A stretch of DNA of 64,000 bases, taken from the NCBI RefSeq assembly GCF_024346755.1, contig NZ_AP024861.1, forward strand, positions 1,488,001 to 1,552,000, read 5' to 3'. The notes beneath the pieces are model-generated. The model saw nothing but the letters and a program-made list of their open reading frames with translations. It did no database searches and was not told where the DNA came from. Positions 35,295-45,103 of the stretch are shown here, piece by piece. The position numbers were made by a program, and so were the translations under genes. The DNA is from Vibrio aerogenes. Its GTDB lineage: Bacteria; Pseudomonadota; Gammaproteobacteria; Enterobacterales; Vibrionaceae. Numbering within the stretch: the first letter of the stretch is position 1; each line of letters starts with the position of its first letter.

Positions 35295-35367
35295 ACCATT
35301 CTATGTCATTTTCTGATCTGGATATATCTGGTTCCGCAAACCGCTCAAGCCGTCCATGGGCGCTTAC

Positions 35368-35389
35368 ACAAGGGCATCCATGCCCTTGT
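35368..35389. repeat. Perfect hairpin ACAAGGGCA/TGCCCTTGT
   Basis: ACAAGGGCA at 35368-35376 pairs with TGCCCTTGT at 35381-35389 around TCCA. It lies in the repeat-rich gap and has no T-run. Confidence 0.5.
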
Positions 35390-35729
35390 ATGTTTGCTCC
35401 ACCAGACACATCCAGATGATCAGTTTATTTTCCAGATTGGTATCACATGGGTATAAAACTATTTTTAGTGGACTCTATCATTCTGGCTGAGCCGCCCGGT
35501 TTTCGCCAGTGATAAGTTTAAGACTTCAGGACAGGTTAACGTTTCATGAGATGACTCATTTTTTGTTGTTTGGAGATTTGCTCTGTTTTAAAGGTCAACA
35601 CTATGTTTAATATTTGCCCTGACAGTGGTACATATTCAGGGTCTCGATTGAGTGCATCCGCTGTTGACAATCAACCTGGATTAGTTCAATTTTAAGCAGA
35701 TTTCCTCTCATTACTTTTTGCTGAAAGCT

Positions 35730-36581
35730 ATGTCTGATTTCCCTGACAACATCACGCAACATTTTTATACCATGGACGATCAGGTTCCTTTGACACTGAG
35801 AAGTACGTGCCGTAGTGTGCGGCCTTATAAAGCACACCGGCACGCGGAGTTGTCTGTCGGGGCGATTGTTGACGGGCAAACCTGTGTTCACTTCAATGAT
35901 CGGTATGAAATACTGAATCCGGGTGATGTGGTGATTATTCCGCCGGAGGTCGTTCATGCCTGCAATCCGGTGGAAGGGAAACCCCGCAGTTATCATATGT
36001 TATATATCGATCCGGACTGGCTCTGTGCCCTGAATCATCTCTCCTCGCTTCATTTCGGTACTTCACTGACGGTGCTCAAATCTGCCGGGTTGTTCCGGCA
36101 ATACCTGACGATTGTTGATACCATCACGCATCCGTCATTGACCGGGAAGATGCCTGAACGGGTACGGTCATTCTGTCAGTCAATGATTGCTTCGCTTTGC
36201 GACGATTCCGCGTCACCGGAAATGCAAGTCTCCGGGGAGGAGCCTGCACCGGAGACAAATGCATTTATCCGGCAGGTATTGATGACACAGATCTCTTCAC
36301 CGCCGTCTCTGGATGAACTTTCAGGGAAGTTTCAATTGTGCCCCGAAACGATTATCCGCCGTTTTTCCCGTGACTACGGGATGACACCGAAAGCGTTCAT
36401 CAATAACCTGCGGGTCGAAGAAGGAAAAAAATTACTGCGGGCGGGTTATTCCATCGCCGATACCGCATTAACACTCGGATTCAGTGATCAAAGCCATTTT
36501 CATAAAGCGTTTGTCCAGTATGCAGCAGCCACGCCGAATCAATATCGACAGATGATGTCAATTTTTGACAATAAATCATGA
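35730..36581 (+). CDS. AraC-family transcription regulator with cupin sensor
   Basis: 283 residues. The N-terminal half is an AraC-type cupin (KAHRHAELSVGAIVDGQTCVHFN, LNPGDVVIIPPEVVHACNP); the C-terminal 100 residues are the double helix-turn-helix with PSLDELSGKFQLCPETIIRRFSRDYGMTPKAFINNLRVEEGKKLL and IADTALTLGFSDQSHFHKAFVQY. ATG at 35730 is chosen; a TTG four codons upstream is also in frame. A LysE-type exporter gene starts 51 bp downstream, so this protein probably controls it in response to an amino acid or similar ligand. Confidence 0.9.
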   Translation: MSDFPDNITQHFYTMDDQVPLTLRSTCRSVRPYKAHRHAELSVGAIVDGQTCVHFNDRYEILNPGDVVIIPPEVVHACNPVEGKPRSYHMLYIDPDWLCALNHLSSLHFGTSLTVLKSAGLFRQYLTIVDTITHPSLTGKMPERVRSFCQSMIASLCDDSASPEMQVSGEEPAPETNAFIRQVLMTQISSPPSLDELSGKFQLCPETIIRRFSRDYGMTPKAFINNLRVEEGKKLLRAGYSIADTALTLGFSDQSHFHKAFVQYAAATPNQYRQMMSIFDNKS

Positions 36582-36632
36582 TGTCCGCCGGGTATGCTCT
36601 TTGTTTTCATATTGAAGATAAGAGAGACGGTT

Positions 36633-37259
36633 ATGTTGTCATCCCTGATTCCGCCGGCATTCCTGATGCTGGCGCTTGCCCATTTTATGGCGCTGCTTTC
36701 TCCCGGTCCGGATTTCTTTTTAATTACCGGTTATGCGGTTCGTTACCGGCTGGCGGGTAGTGCGTTGATCTGTTTTGGGATTGCCAGTGGTAATGCGGTT
36801 TATATTGCGCTGGTGATTGGCGGGTGGCAGGTTCTGAAGGAGAGTCATGTCCTGTTTTCGGCGATTCAGTGGGGTGGGGCGGCTTATCTGCTTTATATTG
36901 GATACCATTTACTGAAAAGCCGGGAGAGAGCGCTCAACTGGCACACGGCCAGTGAGGTTCGTGTTTCAAAAGGAAAGCAATTTTTTCTCGGTCTTGCCTC
37001 GGCGATACTGAACCCGAAGAATGCGTTGTTTTATATGAGTTTAATGACGGTGATTCTCGGCAGGCAGGTATCGGTTGAACAGCAGGTTTTTTGTGGGGTC
37101 TGGATGGTTTGTGTTGTGCTTGTCTGGGATTTGGCGGTGGCGTCTTTTCTTGGTCATTCACGGGTTCAGCATCTGCTCAGCCGGAAGATTCACCGGATTG
37201 AACAGATGGCAGGCGGTGTACTGTGTCTGATGGCCGTGTTCCTTTTCATCAGTGTCTGA
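36633..37259 (+). CDS. LysE/RhtB-family exporter
   Basis: 208-residue inner-membrane exporter with about six membrane segments. The hallmark ALLSPGPDFFLITGYAVRYRLAGSALICFGIASGNAVYI is near the start and FFLGLASAILNPKNALFYMSLM in the middle. Members export amino acids or homoserine lactones. ATG at 36633 follows an AGAGAGACGG purine stretch; a longer frame from 36594 adds no family sequence. It is the likely target of the adjacent AraC-type regulator and ends 5 bp from convergent nagC. Confidence 0.9.
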   Translation: MLSSLIPPAFLMLALAHFMALLSPGPDFFLITGYAVRYRLAGSALICFGIASGNAVYIALVIGGWQVLKESHVLFSAIQWGGAAYLLYIGYHLLKSRERALNWHTASEVRVSKGKQFFLGLASAILNPKNALFYMSLMTVILGRQVSVEQQVFCGVWMVCVVLVWDLAVASFLGHSRVQHLLSRKIHRIEQMAGGVLCLMAVFLFISV

Positions 37260-37264
37260 ACCGG

Positions 37265-38476
37265 TTATTGGTTTTGCATGATATGCCGGAGTAAGTCACT
37301 GTCGTGTAAAGCCCGCTTAATCAGTGCATAGCCGCCGATGGTATCCTGATGCTGGAATGTTGCGCGGTCGAGTGTCAGGTTGCCGGAGAAACTCGGTAGT
37401 GTCTGACGTTTGATCTGCTGCATCAATAAGGGAAACAGAACCGGACTGCTTTGGGCAATTTCACCGGAGAGCAGGATTTTTTCCGGATTAAACACATTGA
37501 CCAGCATCCCGAGCACTTGTCCGAGATACTTCGCGGCTTGTTCCATCACGTGGTTTGCAACGGCATCACCTTGCGTTGCTGCATGGCAGATCGACTCAAT
37601 CGTCAGATTTTGTGCCGTTAAACAGCTTGGGTGACCCCGTTCCAGTAATTCCCGGGTTTGTTCAATAATTGCCGGATTGGACACGACCGTTTCAAGGCAG
37701 CCAAAACTGCCACAGTGACACTGCTTGCCAAATGGATCGATTTGTACATGTCCAATTTCCCCGACCGGCCGGTGTTTTCCGAGCAGCAGTTGTCCGTCGG
37801 AGATAATCCCCGCGCCGACACCATTGTGTATACTGACCAGAATAAAGTCATCACACTGCTGTGCTGAACCCAGATAAAATTCCGACAGTGCCCGTGCTCT
37901 GATGTCGTTTCCTATATAGACCGGGAGTGAAAAATCCTTCAAAACTTCAGACAATTTCAGACCCGAGATACTGTGATTGGGAGAGTAATGAATAATGCCG
38001 GAAGCGGGATCAACCAGTCCGGCCATTGTGACCGCTATGGCTACAAAACGCTGTTGGGGGAAACGGTTTGTGATTTGCTGAATCTGATCGAGCAGGGTGT
38101 GAACAATCCCTTGTTTGTCGTGTTCTTCCAGTCTGGTTTGTTGTTCAAAATGGGTTTGGCCTGACAAATCCATCGCAGCACACTGAATCACGTCCCGTCC
38201 CAGCCGGCAGGACACAAAATAAAAACCAGTCTGGCGGGTTGTCAGTGAAATGGCCGGACGTCCGCCGGTAGAAGCTTGCTGGGCAACTTCACTAATTAAG
38301 TTGTGATCAAGCAGCTGACGGGTAATGTTGGTGACGCTGGCCGGGGCCAGTGCCGTTTGCTGTGCAATGCTGACCCGGGAAACCGGGCCATATAAATCAA
38401 TCAACTGGTAGACCCGTGCGGCATTCACCAGTTTTAACTGTTCATGATTGGTGACCCGATCTTTGTGTTGTGTCAT
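37265..38476 (-). CDS. nagC: ROK-family repressor of amino sugar use, NagC
   Basis: 403 residues. An N-terminal winged helix-turn-helix (SRVSIAQQTALAPASVTNITRQLLDHNLI) is followed by a ROK sugar-binding domain with the zinc motif CHCGSFGCLE. It represses nag genes and responds to N-acetylglucosamine 6-phosphate. It is the last gene of nagBAC, 4 bp after nagA, as in E. coli. Confidence 0.92.
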   Translation of the reverse strand: MTQHKDRVTNHEQLKLVNAARVYQLIDLYGPVSRVSIAQQTALAPASVTNITRQLLDHNLISEVAQQASTGGRPAISLTTRQTGFYFVSCRLGRDVIQCAAMDLSGQTHFEQQTRLEEHDKQGIVHTLLDQIQQITNRFPQQRFVAIAVTMAGLVDPASGIIHYSPNHSISGLKLSEVLKDFSLPVYIGNDIRARALSEFYLGSAQQCDDFILVSIHNGVGAGIISDGQLLLGKHRPVGEIGHVQIDPFGKQCHCGSFGCLETVVSNPAIIEQTRELLERGHPSCLTAQNLTIESICHAATQGDAVANHVMEQAAKYLGQVLGMLVNVFNPEKILLSGEIAQSSPVLFPLLMQQIKRQTLPSFSGNLTLDRATFQHQDTIGGYALIKRALHDSDLLRHIMQNQ

Positions 38477-38480
38477 TCGC

Positions 38481-39632
38481 TTACATATGATGGTTTGTCC
38501 ACTGGCCGTTAACGATCGTGTTAATGACCTGATAGTGTGGATCAGTGATGGTCAGATTAGCTACCATACCCGGCTGTATCGCCCCAATCAAGTGATCCAT
38601 ACCAATCGCGCGAGCCGGGTAAAGTGTTGCCATCCGGAATGCTTCTTCTTGTGGGATACCCGCCTGCTCAACCAGAAGTTTGATCCCTTCATTCATGGTG
38701 AGCGCTGAACCGCCAAGTGTCCCTTTTTCATCAATACATTTACCGTTTTCAAGGAATACCGGTGTGCCACAAAAATCAAACTGTGTCATCCCGCGGGGGG
38801 GCGTCGCTGCTGCTGTTGCATCCGTGACCAGACATAGCCTGTCAGCCATCAGTTTTTTTGCCATTTTGATGTTTGACCAGTGAACGTGATAACCATCGGC
38901 AATGATACCGGCGTATATATTGTTCCGGTCAAATACGGCGCCGACTACACCAGGGCTGCGTCCGTTTTCGATCGACGTCATGGCATTGAACAGGTGGGTT
39001 GCAAAAGTGATCCCTTGATCAAACCCGCTCATCGCCTCTTCATATGTGGCTGCCGAGTGCCCGAGACTGACGATAATCCCTGCTTCTGCTAACTTGCGGA
39101 TATGCAGAGATTGATTGACTTCCGGTGCCAGTGTGACTTTTTTGACCCATTTTTCCTGTTGTACCAGCCATTCAATCATTTGATCACTGGGATGTCTGAG
39201 TTGATCTTCCGGATGGATGCCTTTACGGACCGGGTTAGTAAACGGACCTTCAAGATGCATCCCCAGCACCTGATACTGATGTTGAGTCATATAAGTCCGG
39301 GTTGCTCCGACAGCCTCATGAATGACTTCATCCGTATCGCTGATTAAGGTTGGCAGAAAGCTGGTTGTACCGGTTTGAAGATTGGTTTGATGCATATGTG
39401 CCAGCGTGTCTGCTGTGGGTGATGTATTGAACATGACGCCACCACAACCATTCAGCTGCAGGTCAATAAATCCAGCGGTCAGCCTGTTGCCTTTTAAATC
39501 AAATCGTTGAATATCATCCGGAAGTCCGGATTCTTTGATGAGTGCATGGATTTTTCCGTCATCAATGATGACGGCGGTATCTGTGAATTTCTGATAGCCG
39601 GTCAGAAGCTCACAATGATAAAGCGCGTACAT
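38481..39632 (-). CDS. nagA: N-acetylglucosamine-6-phosphate deacetylase
   Basis: Amidohydrolase that removes acetate from GlcNAc-6-phosphate to give glucosamine 6-phosphate. The 383 residues carry the metal and catalytic set: Glu128 (HLEGPF), His192 (LGHSAATYEEA), His213 (THLFNAM) and Asp271 (TDATAAA). The ATG overlaps the nagB stop by one base (TAATG), indicating translational coupling. Confidence 0.97.
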   Translation of the reverse strand: MYALYHCELLTGYQKFTDTAVIIDDGKIHALIKESGLPDDIQRFDLKGNRLTAGFIDLQLNGCGGVMFNTSPTADTLAHMHQTNLQTGTTSFLPTLISDTDEVIHEAVGATRTYMTQHQYQVLGMHLEGPFTNPVRKGIHPEDQLRHPSDQMIEWLVQQEKWVKKVTLAPEVNQSLHIRKLAEAGIIVSLGHSAATYEEAMSGFDQGITFATHLFNAMTSIENGRSPGVVGAVFDRNNIYAGIIADGYHVHWSNIKMAKKLMADRLCLVTDATAAATPPRGMTQFDFCGTPVFLENGKCIDEKGTLGGSALTMNEGIKLLVEQAGIPQEEAFRMATLYPARAIGMDHLIGAIQPGMVANLTITDPHYQVINTIVNGQWTNHHM

Positions 39633-40444
39633 TATTCTATTCCTTCAAATTGATGAATTTCTCCGGCCTCAAGCTGCTGAAAGTAACGGAGTGTTTTGAC
39701 TTTCAGTTCCAGTGTTGCAGATTCATCACAAATCATAATGCTGCGGGGGTGAAGCTGCAGTGCAGAAACCGTCCATAAGTGATTCACACAACCCTCGACC
39801 CCCGCCTGAACTGCATTTGCTTTGTTGACGCCGGTGGCGAGAATTAAAATCTCTTTTGCATCCAGTAAAGTGCCCACACCAACAGTCAGGGCGAGCTCAG
39901 GAACTAAGCTGATGTCATTGTCAAAAAAGCGGGCATTCGCGATTCTGGTTTCTTGTGTCAGTGTTTTGATCCGTGTCCGTGAAGAAAGTGAAGAGGCCGG
40001 TTCATTAAAAGCAATATGACCATCACTGCCCACACCGCCGAGAAACAGATGAATGCCCCCGGATGTTTTGATTTTCTCTTCATAGGCAGCACATTCCGCT
40101 TCCAGATCTGCCGCTGTGCCATCAAGTATATTGATGTTTTTTGCAGGAATATCAACGTGTCTGAAGAAATTTTCAAACATGAAGAAATGGTAGCTTTGCG
40201 GATGAGTCGCCGGGATACCGACATATTCATCCATATTAAACGTGATGACATGTTGGAAACTGACCTTTCCCTGCTGATACAGCTCAATCAGGGCATGGTA
40301 GGTGGGCAGGGGAGTACTTCCGGTTGGAAGTCCTAAAACGAAAGGCCGTTCAGCGGTTGGCTGAAAATTGTTGATTTTGTTTGCAATGTAATGAGCGGCC
40401 CACAACCCGGTTTGTCTGGGGTTTTTCAGCGGTAATAATCTCAT
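39632..40444 (-). CDS. nagB: Glucosamine-6-phosphate deaminase
   Basis: Converts glucosamine 6-phosphate to fructose 6-phosphate and ammonia. The 270 residues align with E. coli NagB from the first residue; Asp72, Asp141, His143 and Glu148 of the active site are all present ([20 protein letters not shown]). The start was placed at 40444 because GGAG lies 6 nt upstream; an ATG two codons earlier overlaps that site. First gene of nagBAC, divergent from nagE. Confidence 0.97.
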   Translation of the reverse strand: MRLLPLKNPRQTGLWAAHYIANKINNFQPTAERPFVLGLPTGSTPLPTYHALIELYQQGKVSFQHVITFNMDEYVGIPATHPQSYHFFMFENFFRHVDIPAKNINILDGTAADLEAECAAYEEKIKTSGGIHLFLGGVGSDGHIAFNEPASSLSSRTRIKTLTQETRIANARFFDNDISLVPELALTVGVGTLLDAKEILILATGVNKANAVQAGVEGCVNHLWTVSALQLHPRSIMICDESATLELKVKTLRYFQQLEAGEIHQFEGIE

Positions 40445-40478
40445 TCTCATTCTCCATGTAAAAAATATAACGAACCAC

Positions 40479-40498
40479 TTATTTTATATTTTGAATAA
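40479..40498. promoter_or_regulatory. Putative NagC operator between nagB and nagE
   Basis: TTATTTTATATTTTGAATAA has the TTATT...AATAA ends and central A+T-rich part typical of NagC sites. It lies 35 bp from the nagB start in the divergent region, where NagC is expected to bind. A TGTGA half-site for CRP is at 40553-40557. Confidence 0.6.
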
Positions 40499-40632
40499 AC
40501 ATAGGGATTACTGCAATGGGATTGTTCATTTTTTTTGCATTAAAGTTGTTTTTGTGACATAAATAATAACTCTTAGTTTAATGGATGAATTAAGATAACA
40601 ACGAACGTACGAGTAATGTGACGGAGGATACA

Positions 40633-42129
40633 ATGAACGTACTGGGATATCTGCAAAAGCTCGGTAAAGCGATCATGCTGCCGATTGCGATTTTGCCGGT
40701 TGCCGCGATTTTATTAAGATTAGGGCAGCCGGATATGTTGAATATTGCTTTTATGGCGCAGGCCGGGGGGGCGATATTTGGTCAGCTCCCCCTTCTGTTT
40801 GCCATAGGGATAGCGGTTGGTTTGTCAGAGGATGATGCGGGAGCTGCCGGTCTTGCCGGTGCCATTGGTTATCTGGTTCTTACAGAAGCCGCCAAAACGA
40901 TTAATGCTGAGATTAATATGTCTTTCTTTGGCGGAATTATCGCCGGGGTTGTTGCCGGGCATATCTATAACCGCTTCCATCAAACCGCTTTGCCTGCTTA
41001 TCTGGCTTTCTTTGGGGGTAAGCGGCTGGTGCCGATTATGACCGGTTTATCTACGCTGGTGCTTGCCGGGATTGCCGGTGTTGTCTGGCCGCCGGTTCAG
41101 AATGCAATTGATGCATTCGGTCATGCGGTTGCTAACGCGGGCGCTCTGGGGCAATTTGCTTATGGTACACTCAACCGGGCACTTATCCCGGTCGGACTCC
41201 ATCACATTTTAAATTCAATTTTCTGGTTTGGTCTGGGTGATTGTACCAAGGTGACGTATGAAGTCGCGAATGCACTCAATAACGTCTGTCTGGCACCTGA
41301 TGTGGCGAAATCGCTGATCGTTGGGGGCAGTGTCCCCGGTATTGATGGGTCAGTCATTCAGGAAGTTGCCGCTGAGGTGACACGGGGTGATCTGCACCGC
41401 TTCTTTGCAGGTGATCCGAATGCCGGGGTGTTCATGACCGGATTTTTCCCGATTATGATGTTTGGCCTGCCCGGTGCTGCGCTTGCGATGTATCTGGCCG
41501 CGCCAAAAGACCGCAGGGCTCAGGTGGGCGGCATTTTGTTTTCCGTTGCTTTAACTGCATTTCTGACCGGAGTGACAGAACCGCTGGAATTTATGTTCAT
41601 GTTTCTGGCTCCCGTACTGTACATCATTCACGCTGTTTTGACCGGTATCTCTCTGGTGGTCACCAACGCTTTGGGTATTCTCGATGGATTTGGTTTCTCT
41701 GCCGGGTTGTTTGACTTTGTCATTAACTGGGGGCTGGCAACCAAACCCGGGCTGCTGATTGTGGTGGGCTTATGCTTCAGTGTGGTCTATTTCTGCATCT
41801 TCTATTTTGCAATTAAATGGTTTGATATTCCGACACCGGGCAGAGAAAGAGATGTACAAAATATGGGGCATCAGAAGGCAGCGGAAGATATGCAGTCACT
41901 GGCTGCTGAATACACCAAAGCTTTAGGTGGCCTTGAAAATCTGGCGCAAATTGATGCCTGTATTACCCGTCTCCGTCTGAAAGTACAGGACATGACGAAA
42001 GTGGATGAGTTACAGATTAAAGCGCTGGGTGCCAGTGGTATCGTGAAACTCAATCAACAGGATTTACAGGTGGTGCTGGGGCCTCAGGCTGAAGTTATTG
42101 CCGGTGTGATGAAAAAACAATCTGATTAA
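40633..42129 (+). CDS. nagE: PTS N-acetylglucosamine transporter, EIICB
   Basis: Takes up and phosphorylates N-acetylglucosamine. The 498 residues comprise an EIIC membrane domain (about 1-385; LGKAIMLPIAILPVAAILLRLGQPD, GLHHILNSIFW, GVTEPLEFMFMFLAP) and an EIIB domain with the phosphorylated Cys443 (IDACITRLRL). The EIIA domain found at the C terminus of E. coli NagE is absent, so phosphate must come from a separate EIIA such as Crr. ACGGAGG precedes ATG at 40633. It is divergent from nagBAC. Confidence 0.95.
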   Translation: MNVLGYLQKLGKAIMLPIAILPVAAILLRLGQPDMLNIAFMAQAGGAIFGQLPLLFAIGIAVGLSEDDAGAAGLAGAIGYLVLTEAAKTINAEINMSFFGGIIAGVVAGHIYNRFHQTALPAYLAFFGGKRLVPIMTGLSTLVLAGIAGVVWPPVQNAIDAFGHAVANAGALGQFAYGTLNRALIPVGLHHILNSIFWFGLGDCTKVTYEVANALNNVCLAPDVAKSLIVGGSVPGIDGSVIQEVAAEVTRGDLHRFFAGDPNAGVFMTGFFPIMMFGLPGAALAMYLAAPKDRRAQVGGILFSVALTAFLTGVTEPLEFMFMFLAPVLYIIHAVLTGISLVVTNALGILDGFGFSAGLFDFVINWGLATKPGLLIVVGLCFSVVYFCIFYFAIKWFDIPTPGRERDVQNMGHQKAAEDMQSLAAEYTKALGGLENLAQIDACITRLRLKVQDMTKVDELQIKALGASGIVKLNQQDLQVVLGPQAEVIAGVMKKQSD

Positions 42130-42157
42130 CGCGATATCTGTACCATGTTGTTGGCTT

Positions 42158-42181
42158 CAGGGCGCCTTTTCAGGCGCCCTG
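42158..42181 (+). terminator. Probable terminator of nagE
   Basis: CAGGGCGCC at 42158-42166 pairs with GGCGCCCTG at 42173-42181. The T-run after it is weak (ATTCATTT), but it lies in the right place between nagE and selO. Confidence 0.6.
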
Positions 42182-42273
42182 ATTCATTTGTGGTCACGGT
42201 AAAAATATAACCTAGTAAAAGTGTCGGGTATTTGTTACGGTGAGACAAAATATATCAGATATGGAAGTGGTTT

Positions 42274-43743
42274 ATGTCTTTCTGGCAACAACTGAAAATC
42301 AGCCATCGTTATGCGCAATTCCCTCCATCTTTTTATACAAAAATTCAGCCGGAACCTTTAGAGCAGTGCCGTTGGGGGAGCTGGAATACATCGCTGGCCC
42401 GTTCACTGGGGCTTCCGGAAACCCCTGACGATACTTTGCTTGATGCGTTTTCCGGTGCCGATATTCCGCCTCAGTTTGATCCCCTGGCAATGAAGTATGC
42501 CGGACATCAGTTTGGTGTCTATAATCCGGATTTGGGAGATGGCAGAGGTTTATTACTCGGGGAAATCACTGATCAACAGGGCCGGTGTTTTGATATACAT
42601 ATCAAAGGCTCCGGCCGGACACCTTATTCAAGGATGGGTGATGGCCGGGCTGTATTACGGTCAACGATTCGTGAGTATCTGTGCAGCGAAGCGATTCATG
42701 CGCTTGGCGGGCCAACAACCCGTGCTTTGGGTCTGATCACCAGTGATTCACCGGTTTTCAGGGAACGGGCAGAAACCGGTGCGATGTTAATCCGGCTGAC
42801 GGAAACCCATATTCGGTTTGGTCATTTCGAACACTTTTTTTACACCGGGCAATTGAGTGAGTTGCGTTTGCTGGCGGACAAAGTGATTGCGTGGCATTTT
42901 CCACAGGTCTCTGATCATGAAAATGCTTATCTGGGTATGTTTGAACAAATCATTGCTAAAACCGCAGAGATGATTGCTTTCTGGCAGGCTTATGGTTTTG
43001 CCCATGGTGTGATGAATACAGACAACATGTCTGTTCTTGGTCAAACATTTGATTATGGACCGTTTAGTTTTCTGGATGATTATGATCCGCATTTTATCTG
43101 TAATCACTCTGACTATCAGGGGCGTTACGCATTTGATATGCAACCGGGAATTGGGTTGTGGAATCTGACGGCTCTGGCGCACGCCTTGACGCCCCTTGTT
43201 GACAAGGCGGCATTAGAGCAGGCATTGGATCAATATGAAGCTCTGTTGAATCAGGCATACAGCCGGTTGATCCGCCGCAGACTCGGTTTGTATGGTCAGC
43301 TGGAGGATGACAGCGAATTGTGTCATGACATTCTGGGCTTATTGGCGGCAGAAAAAATTGATTATACGGTGTTTTTCCGTCATTTGTCCTCTCTGGACAT
43401 CTCTTCTTCGGATACGGTGACCGGATTGTTTTCTGATCAGCTGGCGATTACTTCTTGGCTGACGAACTATCTGCGGCGTTGTGAAATGAATGCTGAAGAC
43501 ACCGGCAGTATCATTTCGGCTGCATCCCGGTGTGAGCAGATGAGGCAGGTGAATCCAAAGTTCATTTTACGGACTTATCTTGCTCAACAGGTGATTGATG
43601 CGGCTGAACAAGGCGATTTTTCTGCATTTCACCAACTGGCCGAAGTTTTAAAGTCACCTTTTGATGAGCACGCTGAGTTTGAAGATTATGCCAAACCACC
43701 ACCGGATTGGGGAAAAGGCATGGTTTTAACTTGTTCTTCATAG
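42274..43743 (+). CDS. selO: Protein adenylyltransferase SelO
   Basis: Pseudokinase-fold enzyme (also called YdiU) that transfers AMP to Ser, Thr or Tyr of proteins, linked to redox stress. 489 residues, close to the E. coli length. Visible features: [30 protein letters not shown] (nucleotide loop), [31 protein letters not shown], the catalytic [13 protein letters not shown] and the [13 protein letters not shown] segment. The C-terminal Cys487 in TCSS is the position that is selenocysteine in many eukaryotic homologues. ATG at 42274 has a purine-rich GGAAGTGG upstream. Confidence 0.95.
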   Translation: MSFWQQLKISHRYAQFPPSFYTKIQPEPLEQCRWGSWNTSLARSLGLPETPDDTLLDAFSGADIPPQFDPLAMKYAGHQFGVYNPDLGDGRGLLLGEITDQQGRCFDIHIKGSGRTPYSRMGDGRAVLRSTIREYLCSEAIHALGGPTTRALGLITSDSPVFRERAETGAMLIRLTETHIRFGHFEHFFYTGQLSELRLLADKVIAWHFPQVSDHENAYLGMFEQIIAKTAEMIAFWQAYGFAHGVMNTDNMSVLGQTFDYGPFSFLDDYDPHFICNHSDYQGRYAFDMQPGIGLWNLTALAHALTPLVDKAALEQALDQYEALLNQAYSRLIRRRLGLYGQLEDDSELCHDILGLLAAEKIDYTVFFRHLSSLDISSSDTVTGLFSDQLAITSWLTNYLRRCEMNAEDTGSIISAASRCEQMRQVNPKFILRTYLAQQVIDAAEQGDFSAFHQLAEVLKSPFDEHAEFEDYAKPPPDWGKGMVLTCSS

Positions 43744-43755
43744 TTTTTTAACATG

Positions 43756-43807
43756 TGAGTCATTATTGACTCATTTGTCAGATATTCATGGGTGGATATC
43801 CACCCAT
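43756..43807 (+). terminator. Two hairpins after selO
   Basis: TGAGTCA/TGACTCA at 43756-43773 followed by TTTG, then a perfect 20-bp palindrome ATGGGTGGATATCCACCCAT at 43788-43807. The first may terminate selO; the second could be a further hairpin or a symmetrical protein site. Confidence 0.5.
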
Positions 43808-43904
43808 AATTTCCGGATTGGTTGATTTATGTTCAGTTCGTTTTCTCAACGATTTGTCGCTAAGTGATTGTTGTTGCTTTAATGTTATAAGTTTATTAAT
43901 AGTC

Positions 43905-43920
43905 TGGCTTGTTTATTGCC
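43905..43920 (+). promoter_or_regulatory. Sigma54 promoter of dctPQM
   Basis: TGGCTTGTTTATTGCC has GG at 43906-43907 and GC at 43918-43919 with exactly 10 bases between. It is about 110 bp upstream of dctP. The sigma54 activator DctD and its kinase DctB are encoded 9-12 kb downstream. Confidence 0.78.
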
Positions 43921-44028
43921 TTATTCAAAGTCTGAAGTTCTTGGGTTTCGCGTTGTGGAACCGAAGTTCGTCAGACCTGACACGAATGCAAAGAATGTAT
44001 TCTGTAAGAATAATAAGGAGAAAATAAA

Positions 44029-45030
44029 ATGATTAAGCCTTTGACTCTGCTCACAACCTCCGTACTGGCGCTTACCGCGCTGAACGCGAATGCATCAAAC
44101 GCCTGTGATCCGGGTGAGATCGTGATTAAATTCAGTCACGTCACCAATACCGATAAACATCCGAAAGGTATTGCAGCTTCATTGCTGGAAAAACGGGTCA
44201 ATGCTGAAATGGATGGTAAAGCCTGTATGCAGGTTTTCCCGAATTCAACATTGTATGATGATAATAAAGTGCTTGAGGCACTCTTGAATGGTGATGTTCA
44301 GCTCGCTGCCCCTTCTTTGTCAAAATTTGAGAAATTCACCAAGAAATATCGTCTGTTTGATTTCCCTTTCCTGTTTGAAGACATTGCTGCTGTTGATCGT
44401 TTCCAGAACTCAGCTTCAGGCGAAAAGCTGAAGAATGCGATGAAGCGTCGCGGACTTCAGGGGCTGGCATTCTGGCACAATGGGATGAAACAACTGTCTG
44501 CCAACAAACCACTGCTGGAACCAAAAGATGCAAAAGGACTGAAATTCCGGGTCCAGGCTTCAGATGTGCTGGTCGCTCAGTTTGAGCAGCTGGGTGCGAA
44601 TCCGCAGAAGATGTCATTCAAAGAAGTGTACGGCGGGCTGCAAACCAAAGTTATCGACGGACAGGAAAACACCTGGTCGAATATCTATGGCAAGAAGTTT
44701 TTCGAAGTTCAGGACGGGATTACTGAAACCAATCACGGTGTGCTGGATTATCTGGTCGTCACATCGACAAAATTCTGGAAAGGACTTCCCGACGATGTCC
44801 GGACTCAGTTTGCTCAGATCCTGAAAGAAGTGACACAGTTGCGTAATGCGGAATCAACGAAAGTCAATCTGGCGAACAAGCAGAACATTATTGATGCGGG
44901 TGGTGTGGTCCGTACTTTAACGCCTGAACAGCGTCAGGAGTGGGTTGATGCACTTCAGCCGGTCTGGAAGAAGTTTGAGAAAAATGTCGGCACAGACTTA
45001 ATCGAAGCCGCCCTGAAATCCAATCAGTAA
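44029..45030 (+). CDS. dctP: C4-dicarboxylate TRAP transporter binding protein
   Basis: Periplasmic protein, 333 residues, that binds succinate, fumarate or malate for TRAP uptake. Signal peptide about 1-22 (MIKPLTLLTTSVLALTALNANA). Family features: IVIKFSHVTNTDKHPKG, MQVFPNSTLYDDNKVLEALLNGDVQLAAPSLSKF, FDFPFLFEDIAAVDRF, DAKGLKFRVQASDVL with the carboxylate-clamping Arg, and GGLQTKVIDGQENTWSNIY. AAGGAG precedes the ATG. First gene of dctPQM behind a sigma54 promoter. Confidence 0.95.
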   Translation: MIKPLTLLTTSVLALTALNANASNACDPGEIVIKFSHVTNTDKHPKGIAASLLEKRVNAEMDGKACMQVFPNSTLYDDNKVLEALLNGDVQLAAPSLSKFEKFTKKYRLFDFPFLFEDIAAVDRFQNSASGEKLKNAMKRRGLQGLAFWHNGMKQLSANKPLLEPKDAKGLKFRVQASDVLVAQFEQLGANPQKMSFKEVYGGLQTKVIDGQENTWSNIYGKKFFEVQDGITETNHGVLDYLVVTSTKFWKGLPDDVRTQFAQILKEVTQLRNAESTKVNLANKQNIIDAGGVVRTLTPEQRQEWVDALQPVWKKFEKNVGTDLIEAALKSNQ

Positions 45031-45055
45031 TGATGTCGTTTTAACCGATGAATAT

Positions 45056-45077
45056 AAGCACCCGTTTGCGGGTGCTT
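45056..45077 (+). repeat. Hairpin between dctP and dctQ
   Basis: AAGCACCCG at 45056-45064 pairs perfectly with CGGGTGCTT at 45069-45077 around TTTG. As no long T-run follows, it probably limits readthrough or protects dctP mRNA so that more binding protein than permease is made. Confidence 0.6.
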
Positions 45078-45103
45078 CCTGTTCAGCTTGATAAGAGTAA
45101 CCA

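Larger units (their letters stand above)
35130..35729. other. Gene-free region rich in Vibrio-type palindromes
   Basis: 600 bp. It contains the degenerate palindrome at 35262-35294, a perfect 9-bp hairpin at 35368-35389, and A+T-rich sequence before the araC-type gene. Short frames on both strands are translations of the repeats and are not accepted. Confidence 0.5.

Noticed and set aside
35212..35409. Short minus-strand frame with WYDLKMQDSE-like peptide
   Set aside because: It reads through Vibrio intergenic palindromes; such peptides arise from the repeat itself.
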